In this document: positions 43,112 to 54,978 of the stretch, piece by piece
Position numbering within the stretch: position 1 is the stretch's first letter
How the letters are laid out: each line of letters opens with the position of its first letter
NCBI GenBank assembly: GCA_037102815.1
Contig: BTPP01000006.1
Coordinates: 2,356,001 to 2,420,000 of the forward strand
Direction: 5' to 3'
Origin: Neurospora intermedia
Lineage: Eukaryota > Ascomycota > Sordariomycetes > Sordariales > Sordariaceae
DNA: 64,000 nucleotides
The notes under the pieces: model-generated
What the model was told of the DNA's origin: nothing
What the model saw: only the letters and a program-made list of their open reading frames with translations
Databases searched by the model: none
Position numbers and translations under genes: made by a program

Positions 43112-45332
43112 CTATATGACAATAATGGTGTGCTTCCCGTCCTTGAATTCGGCGCAAGGTAAGGGTGGCTTCTCTGGTTCCCGTGTAATGGACAATATCT
43201 TTTCTTTCTGCTCCGTGTAGACAAAAACCACCCCAATTCGTTCAAACACACCTCGTTGCTCGTCAACCACCTTGAGCAGTAGCAATACCACTGCCGAATA
43301 TTCCTGTCCAGCGTGGCCAACCATGGAAAAGATCCGGTCTTCGGCACTTCCGTAGTCAACGCTGCCCTCCGAGATATCGAAGAGCACAATAGGTGACACT
43401 CGACCAGTAGTCATATGGACGGCCGCTATACTCACACCTTCCAAGTACAAAACAAAGGCCGCCTCATGCTCTCTCACTTTGACAAGTTTGGTCTGCAAAA
43501 GAACACCCCGCAGGCGTAACCAGCCAGCTGTTATACCACCCGTCTTGTCGGGCGTCGCGTAGCTGAGGTGCACATCCTCAATTTCGAACAGACAGCCATC
43601 TTGAGGAAACTCAGACGGCCAGATAACACCATCAATTGATGCCCAGGACCAGGTAGGAGCCCGGTATACACCTTGTCTTGATCCGGGCGTTGTACTCCCT
43701 CTTCCCCAAAGTAACTGAGCCTCGAGATCGGTACGCCACATGCCAGCTACGTAGGTATCTTGTAGCAATGATTCGAATCTTTTCGCTACCCCCGAGCAGG
43801 CAATTAGTTTATCTTCAGACCGAGAAATGTCGCATCCTGAGTAGTTCCATATAATCCGATTCCATAAGAACCGTGCCATTGGCAGTTCCGGATTGACAAA
43901 ATAACTCCGTTGATTACCCTGATCTGGCTCAAGATTGAAGGATTTGAATCGCACATATTCAGATGCCGCAAGTTCCGGGTGGAGGCCGTGAGGAAACACT
44001 TCTGCCGCGTCTCTCTCACAGCACTCCCACATTAACTGGCGTTTTCCGAAATGCAGGACTCGAGGGGCTAAGATGCGTTCTTGGAGGACCCAGGCACGGG
44101 TGTTTACCAATGCGGTGCGAACCTGCTCGAACCAAAAATCACAGTCATACACGTAAAACTGAACTGGAATCATCCCACCAATTTCATCGCTGACAATATC
44201 CAGGGTGAGTGTTTCCGGATTGATGGAATGAGGATCTCGGGCGTTGAATAGCGACCATGAACAGTTTTCGGCGTCTGCTGCGGATATGTTGCAGTAAGAG
44301 TGTGAGTACACTTTTTCCATGAGTGATGCTTCATGCGCCCAGTCGGTTTTGTCGTCCTTGTCTTGGAATATACAGAGTGAATCGATCCATAGATACTGCA
44401 CTCCAAGTGAGCACGCAACTGAGATGGTATCCTGGAATAACCGGGGCATCGAATCCAAGGGTAACCCCTTTATAAGCTGAGGGTATTTCTGTTTGTTCAA
44501 CACAAAGTCCTCGTCAACTTGCCCCCAACGATGGGTAACTGTAGCATATGGGCCGGCTGGCTTCGTGTCCTTGGTCTCGATGAGCCGCACCTCTGTTGAT
44601 TCACCGAGGTCCAAGAGTCTTGTTGGATACCAGCCGGTATCACCCTTAGAATATCTGCATTGCTTATGGTTGTCCACGCAGTCACCAACCCAATTTCTTG
44701 CCAGACGCTGGGCTCTTGGAGACCACGTGCTTGTTTCAAGCGTAGGAACGACATATGGTTTCCCTTTCACACGGAGGGATATTAGCATTGTTTTCAGACA
44801 GAGTAGGTCTAACGTAAGGCTGGCTTCCTGTGTACAGTCTACTGCTTGTTACGAATGATAATGAATTCGGCTCCTGTTTACCTTGGATGAGATCTAGCAC
44901 AAGCTGATTATGGCGAAAAATGTAAAACGCCAAAAAGACAGGCTCAATATCGTCAGTCTTGGGCTCTATGAGGACCCTGAGGCTGAATGTGAAGCACTGA
45001 TAGTCTTGGTGTCTGCGATAGCTCAAAAGTACTTGAGATGCCGCGTTTCCGTAAGCATTGGGTATCTTTCCGGTCGCTATCTTCTGCCAAAGGATGTCCA
45101 AGTCCCGCTCTTCCGTCTCTTTGATACACATCCGAACCTTCGAACAAATATGGCATTTCTGGTTGACGGAATCCTTGAAATCGTTCCATGTCTTGTGGTG
45201 ATTCTCAATGTACTCTCTATCAGGCTCGTTACCTGAAATCGGCTGGAAAAGGTGTCCCGCATCCTGATTCTTTGCGATCCGGAAATGGCTGATGGCAGCT
45301 TGCAGTGTCGTCTGACACACGGAGCAGATCAT
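43112..45332 (-). CDS. HET-domain protein, paralogue of the gene at 19-21 kb
   Basis: Two exons (44882..45332 and 43112..44808; 73-bp intron) give 715 aa. The N-terminus has CSVC near residue 3 and CHIC about 60 residues later, with a His pair between them. The HET core shows YATVTHRWG at about 238-246, YLWIDSLCIFQDKDD near 290, ISAADAENC and LVNTRAWVLQERILAPRVLHF near 384, followed by LMWECC. The C-terminal half (SEDKLIACSGVAKRF, VYRAPTWSWASIDG, FEIEDVHLSYATPDKTGG, LPCAEFKDGKHTIIVI) aligns end to end with the plus-strand HET gene and, in pieces, with the relic. The intron acceptor was picked from several AG sites because only this one gives normal intron length and correct phase, so the joint is moderately certain. 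An in-frame ATG lies 84 codons upstream; MICSVC was preferred as the start because the paralogues share it. Confidence 0.88.
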
Positions 45333-45913
45333 TTCCGCCGTGATGTTTGGGGAGTCCTTCGGGAACAGAGGGTCGCAGAAGAGGAAGTTGGCGAAGCTCG
45401 CGATATGAATGAGTTCGTGCTGGTAAGGTCGGGGAAGATGATGGGGAGGAGGAGGACGACGAGGAGAAGAGGGAACGGGGGAAATGCAACCCTGGGGAAG
45501 ATTCTCTGGCAGGCAGCAAGACGTCTTGTTCTTTCCTCCAGTAAGCGCCTGAAAGCACCAGGTTCTCGAATCAGCGGAAGCCACACAGCTCCCGTCGGCC
45601 CAGCCCGGCCTCTTCCCTCTAGTTCTCTGCAGTCATCACTGCCATTAACATCATCCCCCGCACCAGCTGCGCCTTCCAGATTCGGCAAATACACCAACCA
45701 ATTATCATCGGATCATAATTTCTGCCACAACAAGGTCGCAACCACCAGGCAACCTCAACGACACATCAAACCCAGGAAACGAGGAGGAAAAAAACAAGAC
45801 TACCGCAAAATGGCAAAATGACAGGAAAAAAAAAAGAAGAGACCAAAACAAAGGAACAGAGAACGACAAAATTACAAAGCCCATTTAAAACTTCCACAGC
45901 AAAAAAAAAAAGT
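45333..45913. other. Upstream region of the HET gene up to the tRNA
   Basis: 581 bp. The HET reading frame stays open upstream to 45584, but that part is Pro/Ser/Arg-rich and not shared with the paralogue. The rest is A-rich. The tRNA terminator lies at its far end. Confidence 0.5.
45901..45911 (-). terminator. RNA polymerase III terminator of tRNA-His
   Basis: Run of 11 T on the minus strand, two bases after the tRNA 3' end. This is the expected pol III stop. Confidence 0.85.
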
Positions 45914-46026
45914 TGGGATTGCCAGGAATCGAACCTGGGTCCTCTCGGATCGTTGTGTTCGTCACTACTCAAAGTGAGTGAAGCAAGAACCACAACGAGA
46001 AGTACTGACCACTATACTACAATCCC
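45914..46026 (-). tRNA. tRNA-His(GTG): tRNA-His (anticodon GTG) with a 41-nt intron
   Basis: Reading the minus strand, a 7-bp acceptor stem is formed by GGGATTG at the 5' end and CAATCCC at the 3' end, with A as discriminator. The A-box region reads TAGTATAGTGGTCAGTA and the T arm is CCAGG-TTCGATT-CCTGG. The anticodon stem TCTCG/CGAGA encloses loop TT-GTG-G-C. An intron of 41 nt sits between positions 37 and 38, the canonical site for eukaryotic tRNA introns. Its 3' part (GAACACAACGA) is almost perfectly complementary to the anticodon region (TCGTTGTGGTTC), giving the usual bulge-helix-bulge precursor. Exons of 37 and 35 nt total 72 nt. The GTG anticodon identifies His; G-1 would be added after transcription. 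Confidence 0.93.
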
Positions 46027-46081
46027 GTAAAGCTTGACCGTTTCCTTCAAATGCAGTACCTATATTCTGGATTCCGCAATC

Positions 46082-46082
<1 letters not shown>

Positions 46083-46112
<30 letters not shown>
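46083..46112 (+). repeat. Poly-C run, 30 bases
   Basis: Uninterrupted run of 30 C, 57 bases beyond the 5' end of the tRNA-His gene. It is the second such run in the window. Confidence 0.9.
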
Positions 46113-46202
46113 ATCCCCTCTCGCTCTCGGTGACCAGTCGTGCATGGCACGACTTCCACCTTTGCGGCGGCTTTTTTCAAGATCAGAAAGAAAGTGAAAC
46201 AA

Positions 46203-46228
46203 CTACCTACCTACCTACCTACCTACCT
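46203..46228. repeat. TACC tetranucleotide microsatellite
   Basis: About six TACC units, same motif as at 32.4 kb. Confidence 0.9.
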
Positions 46229-46890
46229 CTACCATGCCGACGTTCTCGATTAGATCGGGCAACGTGTTCATGAGTGTTAGTAGTCAAAGAATCGAATCCC
46301 TGTGTGAAGGGAACCGATGCGATGATGCAGGTAATTGCATTTGCAACGGTACATGCAGTGATAAATGGTTCTGTCGCCACCTAGACCAAGGCTCGAGATA
46401 CGATACGAAATGAGAGATGAGACGGAGCATCCATTCATTTCAACTTTATATCGAAAATCTCAACTCGTCAACCCCGTCAACCCGGTCAACACGCAGTGCA
46501 ATGGTATTTTGGGTGTACTGACGGGGTATATAAGCTGGCCGTCTTTCTGGTTTTTGATTCTTTGTCTTTCCTTTCCTCGAATCAATCAACCACCCTCGCT
46601 TTCCATCAAACCCTCCTACCGTGAGCACCACAGCCCGGCTGCAGCATCCATCTACCTATAGATAGCTCTCTCATGATCTCATCTTATTACAGAAATTTCG
46701 AAAAACAACAAAAGTTCACGATACTGTATCCAGGTATCTTATTTTATTTCTCTCATCATCAAACAGCACCAACAGTGACATGGACCAAGGAGAACTCGGA
46801 GCTCTGGAGGCTTTTTGCTCAGCATTTAGGTTTGCTCGACAGAGCCCTCAGCTATCATTCATTGCTGCCGCCGACGAAGAACAGGCCTTT

Positions 46891-46960
46891 CTTCCTTCCT
46901 TCCTTCCTTCCTTGCTTCCTTCCTTCCTTCCGTCCCTGCCTGCCTGCCTGCCTGCCTGCC
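46891..46960. repeat. TTCC then TGCC tetranucleotide tract
   Basis: Imperfect TTCC units grading into TGCC units over 70 bases. Confidence 0.85.
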
Positions 46961-47359
46961 CTGCTTAGGTACCTAGTTGTCTGTCTACTTTCTTCCTACC
47001 CTAGGTACCCCCTTCCAATCTCCCATCACCCCAAACACCGGGTGAACTCTCCAGGTATGTATAGAATAGTAGGTATATGTAGAATGTAAACCACCTCTTT
47101 CTCTTCCTCTCCCATCGATGATGAGGAATATTTATACTTCGGTTCCTTTTTTTGTCCTGACCCCCTATCCATTCCTGAAACGCACACTACACCACCTTAA
47201 TCCCTTTGTTCCTTTACTCCTGTACAGTCTTGGCGTGCTCCAACATCAAGCATCGATACTTTCCTTCGGCTCCGGTTTAGGTTGCCCACCATTTACCGCA
47301 GTTTTGTGCTGCTGATCCTTTTGTACCTTTTGTTCCTTCTGTGCCTGCCTCTACTTATG

Positions 47360-50300
47360 TTATTGCTCGTGATTTTCCTGCTGCTCCTGCCCCGATTGCC
47401 CCATCCCTTTCTTTTCGAACCAGCCACCCCTCTCCCATTGACCCTGCACATACAACGCGTCATTCCTGACTTTATCATCCGTGATGCCCCGCAGCAGGGT
47501 CTCGAGGCGCTTAAAGTCAATGGGCTTGAGGATCCAGCCGTCGAAGCCGGCGTCTACGTACGTGTCCTTTTCTTGCTCGACCAGGGAGGCGCTCACAGCG
47601 AAGATGGGGACGCGGCCGTGGTCGGAGGCGATGTCGGAGAGCTGTTGGCCGCTGCCGTCCCGGTTGGATTTTTCAAAGGCGCGAATCATCTTGGTACTAG
47701 TAAGACCGTCGACAATTGGCATCTGAAGAAAAGAAAAGAAAATGTTAGTGAAAAGGAAAAAGGGAAGGGGATGGATGGGATGAGAAAAAAAAAAAAAAAT
47801 GCAACATACCTGCATATCCATCAGAACGACGTCAAACACCACGGGCTTGTCTTCATACACTGCTGCGCAATCCTCGCCGTTCAAGGCGTGAGTAACTTTG
47901 TACCCAGCCTTCTCGAGTCTCTTGCGCAACACCTTGACGTTGATGGGGTCATCTTCAGCAACCAGAACTTGCAGCTTGTTGTTTGTTGAGGCTTCTTTGG
48001 CGGGCACGGGTGGTTGTGATGACACAGACTGTTGCTCCTTGACCGCAGACGATGCTGCTTTCGCCTTATCCGCAACGGCATCCTTAATTTCAAAGAGCAC
48101 CTTTGACGTGCTCTGTGGTGGGACCACAGGCTTGTCGAACATTTCGTCTGGCAGCTTCACCGGCTTGATGGGAACCCTACTGTCAGTCACAAACTGCACC
48201 CCTTGGGCTGCTGGTGCTGGCTCTGAAGGTCCGGGTGCAACTTCCGTCGTTGGTTTCTCGAAAGGTAAATCCTTCTTAGTGTTCGGCGACGAAACCGACC
48301 GCGTAGGAACATCTGGTCGCTTTCGGCTCCCTGGACTAACCGACCGCCCCTTGGAGGATCCGAGAAGACTAGAAGATGGGTTGTAGTAGGGACCCCGTGA
48401 GTTCCTCCTTTGCCGAGCGACGCTTTCTGGCTCGGGCTCGCCTAGTGTGAGAGGGTTTTGAATGGCGTCAATGAGCCTGTCCGCATCACTGAGCGCGCTT
48501 CGTCCGCTGCCTTTGCTTGTGATGCTCAGACTGTCATCATAGCTCTTCTTGGACGCCAGCGAGCTAGTCGCGTTGTTGACAGACCATGAGCTGCCGTTGT
48601 TGCGGTCGACCAGCATCACTTCGCCGTCCTGCATCTGGGTCACAGAGGCAGCGGAGGCCGAGGCGGTACCAGATCCGAGGGATAGCTGCGCGGTATTGCC
48701 ACTGCTAGCCCCCACAGTATCTCGGCTTGTTTCCTCCTCGGGAAGGTCGAAGGGCAATTGGATCACAAATCTGGATCCCTTCCCAACCTCGGACTTCAGC
48801 CGGAGCTGTCCATCCATGTTTCGCAGAATTCTTGCGACAACTGCAAGACCCAGGCCAAGCGCTTTACCGCTTTGCGAATTGTCGTCGTCAGATGATTCGG
48901 ATCCAATGTCCGTGTCAACTTGTTCAAGCTCTCTGAAAAGCGCATCCAGCTGCGCGTTGCTCATGCCCTGGCCGGAGTCCTGGACCACGATATCGATGCG
49001 AGCTCGGTTGTCCTGTACTTCCGCCACGTATAGCTCAACCCTGACAGACCCTTCAGACGTATGTTTGACGGCGTTTGCTGTGACGTTGGCGACCGCCTGT
49101 CGGACTCGTCTTTGGTCTCCATGTACGAAACGAGGGAGCCCGGGGTGCTCAATGACCTCGTACGTGATGCCTTTCCGCTTTGCATCATGCCGGAAAGGCT
49201 CCGTGGCTTCACGTATACACGCAAGCAGATCGAAAACCTCGTCCTTGATTAGATCCTTCCCTTCTTCTGTCTTGGTCAGATCGAGCAAATCGTTGATAAC
49301 GTAGATCAAGGACTTCGAGGCTGAATGCGACCTTGCAAGATTGTCCCTGGTCTCCTGGTCGAGGGAACCTTCTAGTGCAATCTCCAGGTAGTTGATTATG
49401 GCGTTAAGTGGCGTGCGCACTTCGTGTGCTGAGTTTGCGAGTAGTAAACGAGTAAGACGGCTGCTCCGCAGGGCTGCCTCCTTTTGCCTCCAAACCTCGA
49501 TAAACTTTCCGTAGACCAAGCAAAGCACTGCCGCGGTCTCGACTTCCTCCTCTGACCATTCGCGAGATTTGCCAATAACCGTCTCGTACCAGACCTTGAA
49601 ACTCTTTCTGGGCTCCAGGTACGCGGCAGAACCAGCTTGGATTGTTTTTTCGTGTGGGTTACCCGCCCACTTCACTTCCCTCACCTGGCCCTTGCGGAAC
49701 AGGACGATAAAGTCGTTCCCACCGACGCTCAAGGGCACATAGAGAAGGCCGGCGATGACTTGAAATCCTGGTGGGTAACGAAGATCGGGAAAGTCGATTT
49801 TGATGTCTTGCGAGGTGACCACAGATGAGAACTTGCGCAGCCGCAGATACTCTAGCATAGCCAGTGCCTCCTGTGACTGCTCGATCTTTCCCAAGATTTT
49901 GGTCTCTTCACGTATCGAAAGCATTCCGAAATCGGCATCAAATAGCTTGAGCAAGTCGTCCGAAGAGGCGATGATATAGCCTGACGGGTTCTTGTCGGTG
50001 GGTACTGTGTTGATAAGCTTGCGGGCTTGGAGACGGGAAGCATACGATAAACGCTCTATGTTTCTCGAGGCGGTGTCACCAATAAGCCGGCACATTTTTC
50101 GTATAGGAAACGAGACTCTCATCCCCTTGGGCCCGTAGGAATGGCACGAAACCAGACCCCAAAGGTCGCCAAAGGCGTTGATCGAGATAGACATGGAAGA
50201 GCGCACTGCCATGTTAGCAAGATACTTCAAGTGGATTGGCGACATTGCACGAAGATAGGAGTGCGTCATATCCAACGGGGTCTCCAAATCTTCGGGCGTT

Positions 50301-52123
50301 CGGCAAACGATTCTTGCGCTCTCGACATCTCGATCGTACAGTAATCGTACCTTGTTGAGCTTGTAGAGCTCGCGCGCCTGGCTGGGGATGTCTGTAGCCG
50401 GGAAGTGCAGTCCCTTGTACAAATCCCTTGTTTGCATCGGATCGACAAGCTCAGTGACGACCTTGCCGTTAAACGAAGAATCAAACTGGTAAATCATGAC
50501 CCGGTGGAAGCCCGTCAACTCCTTGACAATGCCGACCAAGATCTTGAGAAACTTTTCCAGATTGGGAGCGTTTGCCAGCTGTTCCTGTACTTGGCTCATG
50601 ATATCAAACACTTGCATTGCTCCTGCCTCGCCTCTTCGCCTACGCGCACTGCGTAAGACTCGTAATGGCTTGCTCGAGATCGCTGTGCTTTCAGTGAGCT
50701 CTTCGGTTGTAGGATTTGACTGTAGAGTATCTTCGGGAAGGTCTGGATAGTCCTCCTCAGGAGGTCGCAAAGGGTAATCGTGGTCGTCATCAAGTTCAAA
50801 CTCGCAGATAGTCAATTCCGGGCGTGACGGGTGTACATGGATTGCGCACCATAGCCTGACGGAAGTTTTGGCTTTGGGGAGTCGGATGGAGAGACTAAAA
50901 ACCTCGGGGCCGTTGATAGCCGGGTCCGAGTCCTCATCCCTAATGAAATCGATATGGTCCAGTAGATTCTCAGACTGTTCATCAGTGAAGATGTCGAGAA
51001 AGTTGTTCATTCGGAAGAGCTCTTGCGGGGTGTAGCCAATGATTCTCTTGGAGTTTTCGCTCACGAATCGCACAATGAAGCGGCCGTCTCGTTCTTCCTG
51101 GAGAACAACCATTAATCCGAAGCCCTGTACAGCGCCCGGCGTATCTGTCCCATGATTAGCATTGGTTATGAGCGTTGAGGATATAGAGAAGGGGGACTAA
51201 CGAATTGGTTCATCTTCGCACCGTTGTAGCTGCCCATCGCGACCTGTAATCACAGCGTGGCCCTCGTCGGTCACGATATGCTTGAAGCGAGGCGCAAAAT
51301 GAGTTTCAGGAAGAGCGTCAAGAGACTCCCTGCCAGAAGACGAAGATGCCCCGATCGTACCCAGGTCACCGCCGTCTCCGCTGCCGTCTGCGCCGCCATC
51401 GGACTCTTCCTCGGACGAATCGCCCAAGACGAGTTCTATAGGCCGCCCCTTTCCGTATCGATCGGCATCGGCCTGGACACTGGACAGGGAACCTGTCATG
51501 GCATTCATGCGGCGCTTGTGTCGCATAGTGCCCGCGGACGATGAACTGAAAACGGAGCTGCCATCAGCTTGTGAGACAGATGACTGACTCTGACTGACTG
51601 TGGGCCTACTTTCGACATCGATGACGCCTGATTTGGCAGTCGGAACGGTCGACGCATGCGGACGAGTGGGAGTCGCGGTATTCCCGGCGCCTGCCGCGGG
51701 GGTCAACCTTCCGCCTACTGAAGTCCCATAACCCTCGGACAGAGAGATTCTACGACGCGCGCGAATATCGTCGTTGACTGGTGGTGTGGCGGCGAGGTCG
51801 ACGCTAATGACGGAACGAATAGGAAAGACGCGGTCTTCGGGGTCTTGTACGCTTCCGTGGCCTAGTTGTCGATCTGAGGACGCGCTCCATGATGACAGGT
51901 TGGTCGGAGAAGTAATGGCCGAGGAGCCGCCATCGGCAGTCGCTGAGCTATTGGAGGCATCATTGGCATGGAGGTCCGTTGCCAGGGCAGTGTTGTCGAT
52001 GTAGTCCTGGACCTTGATGTTGTTTGCGGCCAGTTGGTCGGGGGTCTGGTAGCTGTTTCCTAGTTGACCATGACCCTCGGCAGTCGGGGTTGTGTCTTGA
52101 GTGTGGTCCATGCCGGTCGCCAT
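47360..52123 (-). CDS. phy: Fungal phytochrome, hybrid histidine kinase (PAS-GAF-PHY-HisKA-HATPase-REC)
   Basis: Red/far-red photoreceptor. Three exons (51202..52123, 47810..51144, 47360..47722) give 1539 aa. A disordered Ser/Thr-rich extension of about 295 residues precedes the photosensory core. The bilin-attachment Cys of the bacteriophytochrome/fungal type is seen at C302 (QRCEDEPIHTPGAVQGFG). The GAF domain (about 500-670) has PATDIPSQAR and LRAMSPIHLKYLANM. The PHY domain has the tongue motif PRKSFKVWYE. The phospho-acceptor His is near 881 (SAHEVRTPLNAI). The ATP lid shows NVTANAVKHT near 998, DSGQGM near 1030 and ALGLGLAVV. The C-terminal receiver has VLVAEDDPIN, phospho-acceptor Asp in VLMDMQMPIVDG, and a KPID lysine. 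All key residues are present, so it should be photochemically and catalytically active (inference). The last intron sits directly after DMQ. Confidence 0.96.
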
Positions 52124-54125
52124 GTCCTGTACCTGCGCTTGTACCTATGCCTGTGCTTGTGCCGGTGCCTGTGCCTGTGCCTGCCGAAGCCAACTCCGTG
52201 TCCCCGAGACCCAGGGGTCTCTTTGTGATGTTGGGTCCCTCCAAGCTTGTGACCTCTCGCAGTCAGGCTGTCAATATGGCATCCGTGTGTGACGTCGTTT
52301 TGCGCTGGTCGTGTAGATGTGTTGTTTAGGAAGCTGTGTGATATCCAGACCGGAGTTGAAGGCTGAAGCTGTCTTGTTTTTTTCTTTTCTTCTGTGAAAC
52401 TTTCTGGCTGTTCCCTTAAATGTCCCTCGTATCGATCTGGAAGGAGCGTCGTGATGGGGGCGATCTCTTCACTTTGGGCGCAAAGTGAGCGCATATATTA
52501 GCGCCCAAACAGACTCGCAAGGTATGGGAAAATGAGTGCTTCGTACAAGTCGATGCAGAATGGTATGTCCTGCAAGGCACTGGGGAACACCACCACCTGA
52601 GACAGAGGAAAGACAGAACACACCTCAGGGCCTGGGAATGAGCACGGATCCGCGGTACGTAAGAGGTAGGTAGCTCGATAGTGTAGGCTAAAAAAAAGTA
52701 GTGTAAAGAGTTCGACTCAGGGCCAGGGTCACTCCGGAGAGGGTCAGGATCAAAACTCCGACTGTGAGCTATAACGGGGGCCAAGGAGTGCCAGCCAGGT
52801 GGTGAATCACAAAGGAATTTGAGATGGAGGGGAGGGGCGCAAGAAAAGATAGTGTACACTAGACGAGAGAGAGGGTAGTGTACGCAGTAGGTAGAGAGAG
52901 ATGGATGTAAGTGCCGTAGCGGCACCGTAGCGGCGAAAAGCAGACTAGGATGAGCAGACGAGGTAGCTGTAGTAGGGTAGCTACTGTGGTCGCAATAGGG
53001 TCAAGTTAGAAGTGGAAAGAGAGCGGCGGCAAGAGTCTAGACGGGCGATACGGAACAGAATGCAGCCGGAGGAGGAGAAGTCGAGGGTCCTCGAGGAGGA
53101 TGTTCCTGGGGCGTCGCATCCACAATTTCCACCTTGTCTCACGGGGCTGAATGGTGGTCAAGGGCGAACGTGGGACAGGCCGGCGAGGTGTGTTCCGGGA
53201 AAGTTGGACGGAGTGGGTGGGTGATGGGAGTATGCCGGTCTAGCAAGGCAGTCTAAACCGGAGCTGGAGGGGGGGCGATCAATTGTGTGTGGTTCCGGGT
53301 GGAGGACGGATGGAGGCATGCAGATCTAGGAAAAGCCCATCTGCCTGGCTGCTTGATCAACATGGGATTTCTGTTGCGGATTGTCTTGGTGGTCACAGGC
53401 CGCCATTCCAGGGAGTAAGAGTGCTGGCCAGCGTGCGCGTACAGCGCTAGAGGTAGGTACCGTAGTTGGGTAGGGTAGGGCGCGACAACGTGGCGACCAA
53501 GGAGAGGCAAACAGCGAATAAAATGTACAGACAATGACGGTCAATGGATGAAAGTGTAATGCGACGATGAAAGCGCACCAGCACCTTGTGTGTAGTGTAC
53601 ACCGTCGTGTTTCGGTACAACACACAGCTGAGCCCAAACCATAGGTAGGTGTACGACCCTGAAAAGGAAGGGTTTTGGTTTGGGTACCTAGACAGATGAG
53701 ACAGTCTCAGAGAGCTGAGATGATGGACGGCCAAGCCCGCCCGTCTGAGTTAGTAGCTGAGAGAGCCAAAGAAGAAAAAAAACCTAATCGAGTTGAGTTG
53801 AGTTGATCTGCCAATTGTCCACCTCGACTCACCTCTGCTGCTGCTGTATCGTATACCCGGTCTCTGGTGTTGTTGTCTGTGAATATCACTCCTAGTGTAC
53901 CTACCTACCTATCCAGCCTTGCCAGCATAACTGAAACCACACTTTCTGGGTTCCATTCGGGAGAGTGAACCTGCTGTCCAACCCGCCATCGTACGCTTCA
54001 TTTTTTTTGTGGCAGCGATGTTGCCAAGACGCGCGGCAAAAGGCCATCGGACGACTGGGGCCGATGTTGACCCGACTTGGGTAACCGCCACCCCCGTCAC
54101 CTGTAAAGTTAGTTTCCTACCTAGG

Positions 54126-54154
54126 TAAGTACACTAGGTAGTCTAGTGTACTTA
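54126..54154. repeat. 12-bp perfect inverted repeat with 5-bp spacer
   Basis: TAAGTACACTAG, spacer GTAGT, then CTAGTGTACTTA. It can form a hairpin or bind a symmetric protein dimer. It contains the recurrent GTACAC/GTGTAC element in both arms. Confidence 0.85.
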
Positions 54155-54964
54155 TTAGAGTCCGGTATGGAACGAACCGAGTTTCTGGGGCTTATCGACG
54201 ATCGAGAGTTCCAGACTCTTATCCAATTGACTGGTTCATAGGGCAAATGAGTTGCTGATGTTAACGGCAATGATGTACAGGCACATGTCCAATTTGCCAC
54301 TCGGCGTTGTCACCGCCACAGTCCGATTGACTGAAGCTGTTCAGCCACACTCGGGCAAGTGACTCCTCGATAGCACATGTGCGTGATGTGCTCAAGTCAG
54401 GACCCGGCTTCGCGTTTGCTTGGATTCTTTGAGGTTCCAATATTTCTACATTCACTAGTACACCAGACTAGTGATTTTCCGTTCCTGAAAGAGCCGGGGG
54501 GAAGCATTCATTGTCCAGGGCACTGCGGGTGAAAGGTACCATCTGGTACCCTACCTACTTGTAGGTAAGCGAGGCAGCTCGCCGGCGAACGCCTGTAGGT
54601 AGCGTACACAAAACCCCACACCGACCATTACTTTTTCTTTTTTTTTTTTCCCGCCCCAAATGGATCATAGGTCTCTCACAAGACCTCGAAGCAGAATTAG
54701 GTTTCTCCCATTGTATTCACTAGTAGACACTCCGTCCGCGCTATAACTGTCGCTTCAAAGGGACCACTGTGTACCACTAAAATCCGAAACACAAAGCAAA
54801 AACTACACACTAAATCTCCATTAGGCGTTACCAGTGTAGATCAGTGGCAAAAAGACAAAAGTCTCTACAGAAGATTAGCACTCATACCGGCAAGAAATTC
54901 TAGTTTTCTGTAGGCTAGAAGTAGTGTATGACACTCGGGTAACTTTTCTTTCTCCGGCAAAGGC

Positions 54965-54978
54965 GTAGTGTACACTAC
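54965..54978. repeat. 14-bp perfect palindrome GTAGTGTACACTAC
   Basis: Spacer-less palindrome centred on GTGTACAC. A close variant occurs at about 55.74 kb. Confidence 0.8.

Larger units (their letters stand above)
46027..47359. other. Intergenic region rich in simple repeats
   Basis: 1.3 kb from the tRNA 5' side to the phytochrome stop. It holds a 30-base C run, TACC units, and TTCC/TGCC units. No coding feature was recognised. Confidence 0.55.

Noticed and set aside
47282-47989. 235-codon plus frame with a hydrophobic Leu-rich start
   Set aside because: Antisense to the phytochrome receiver exon and its downstream region; apparent membrane span is a translation of T/C-rich non-coding DNA.
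52416-52925. 169-codon minus frame upstream of the phytochrome gene
   Set aside because: No recognisable domain and not joinable to the phytochrome frame by a clear splice pair; treated as promoter/leader.
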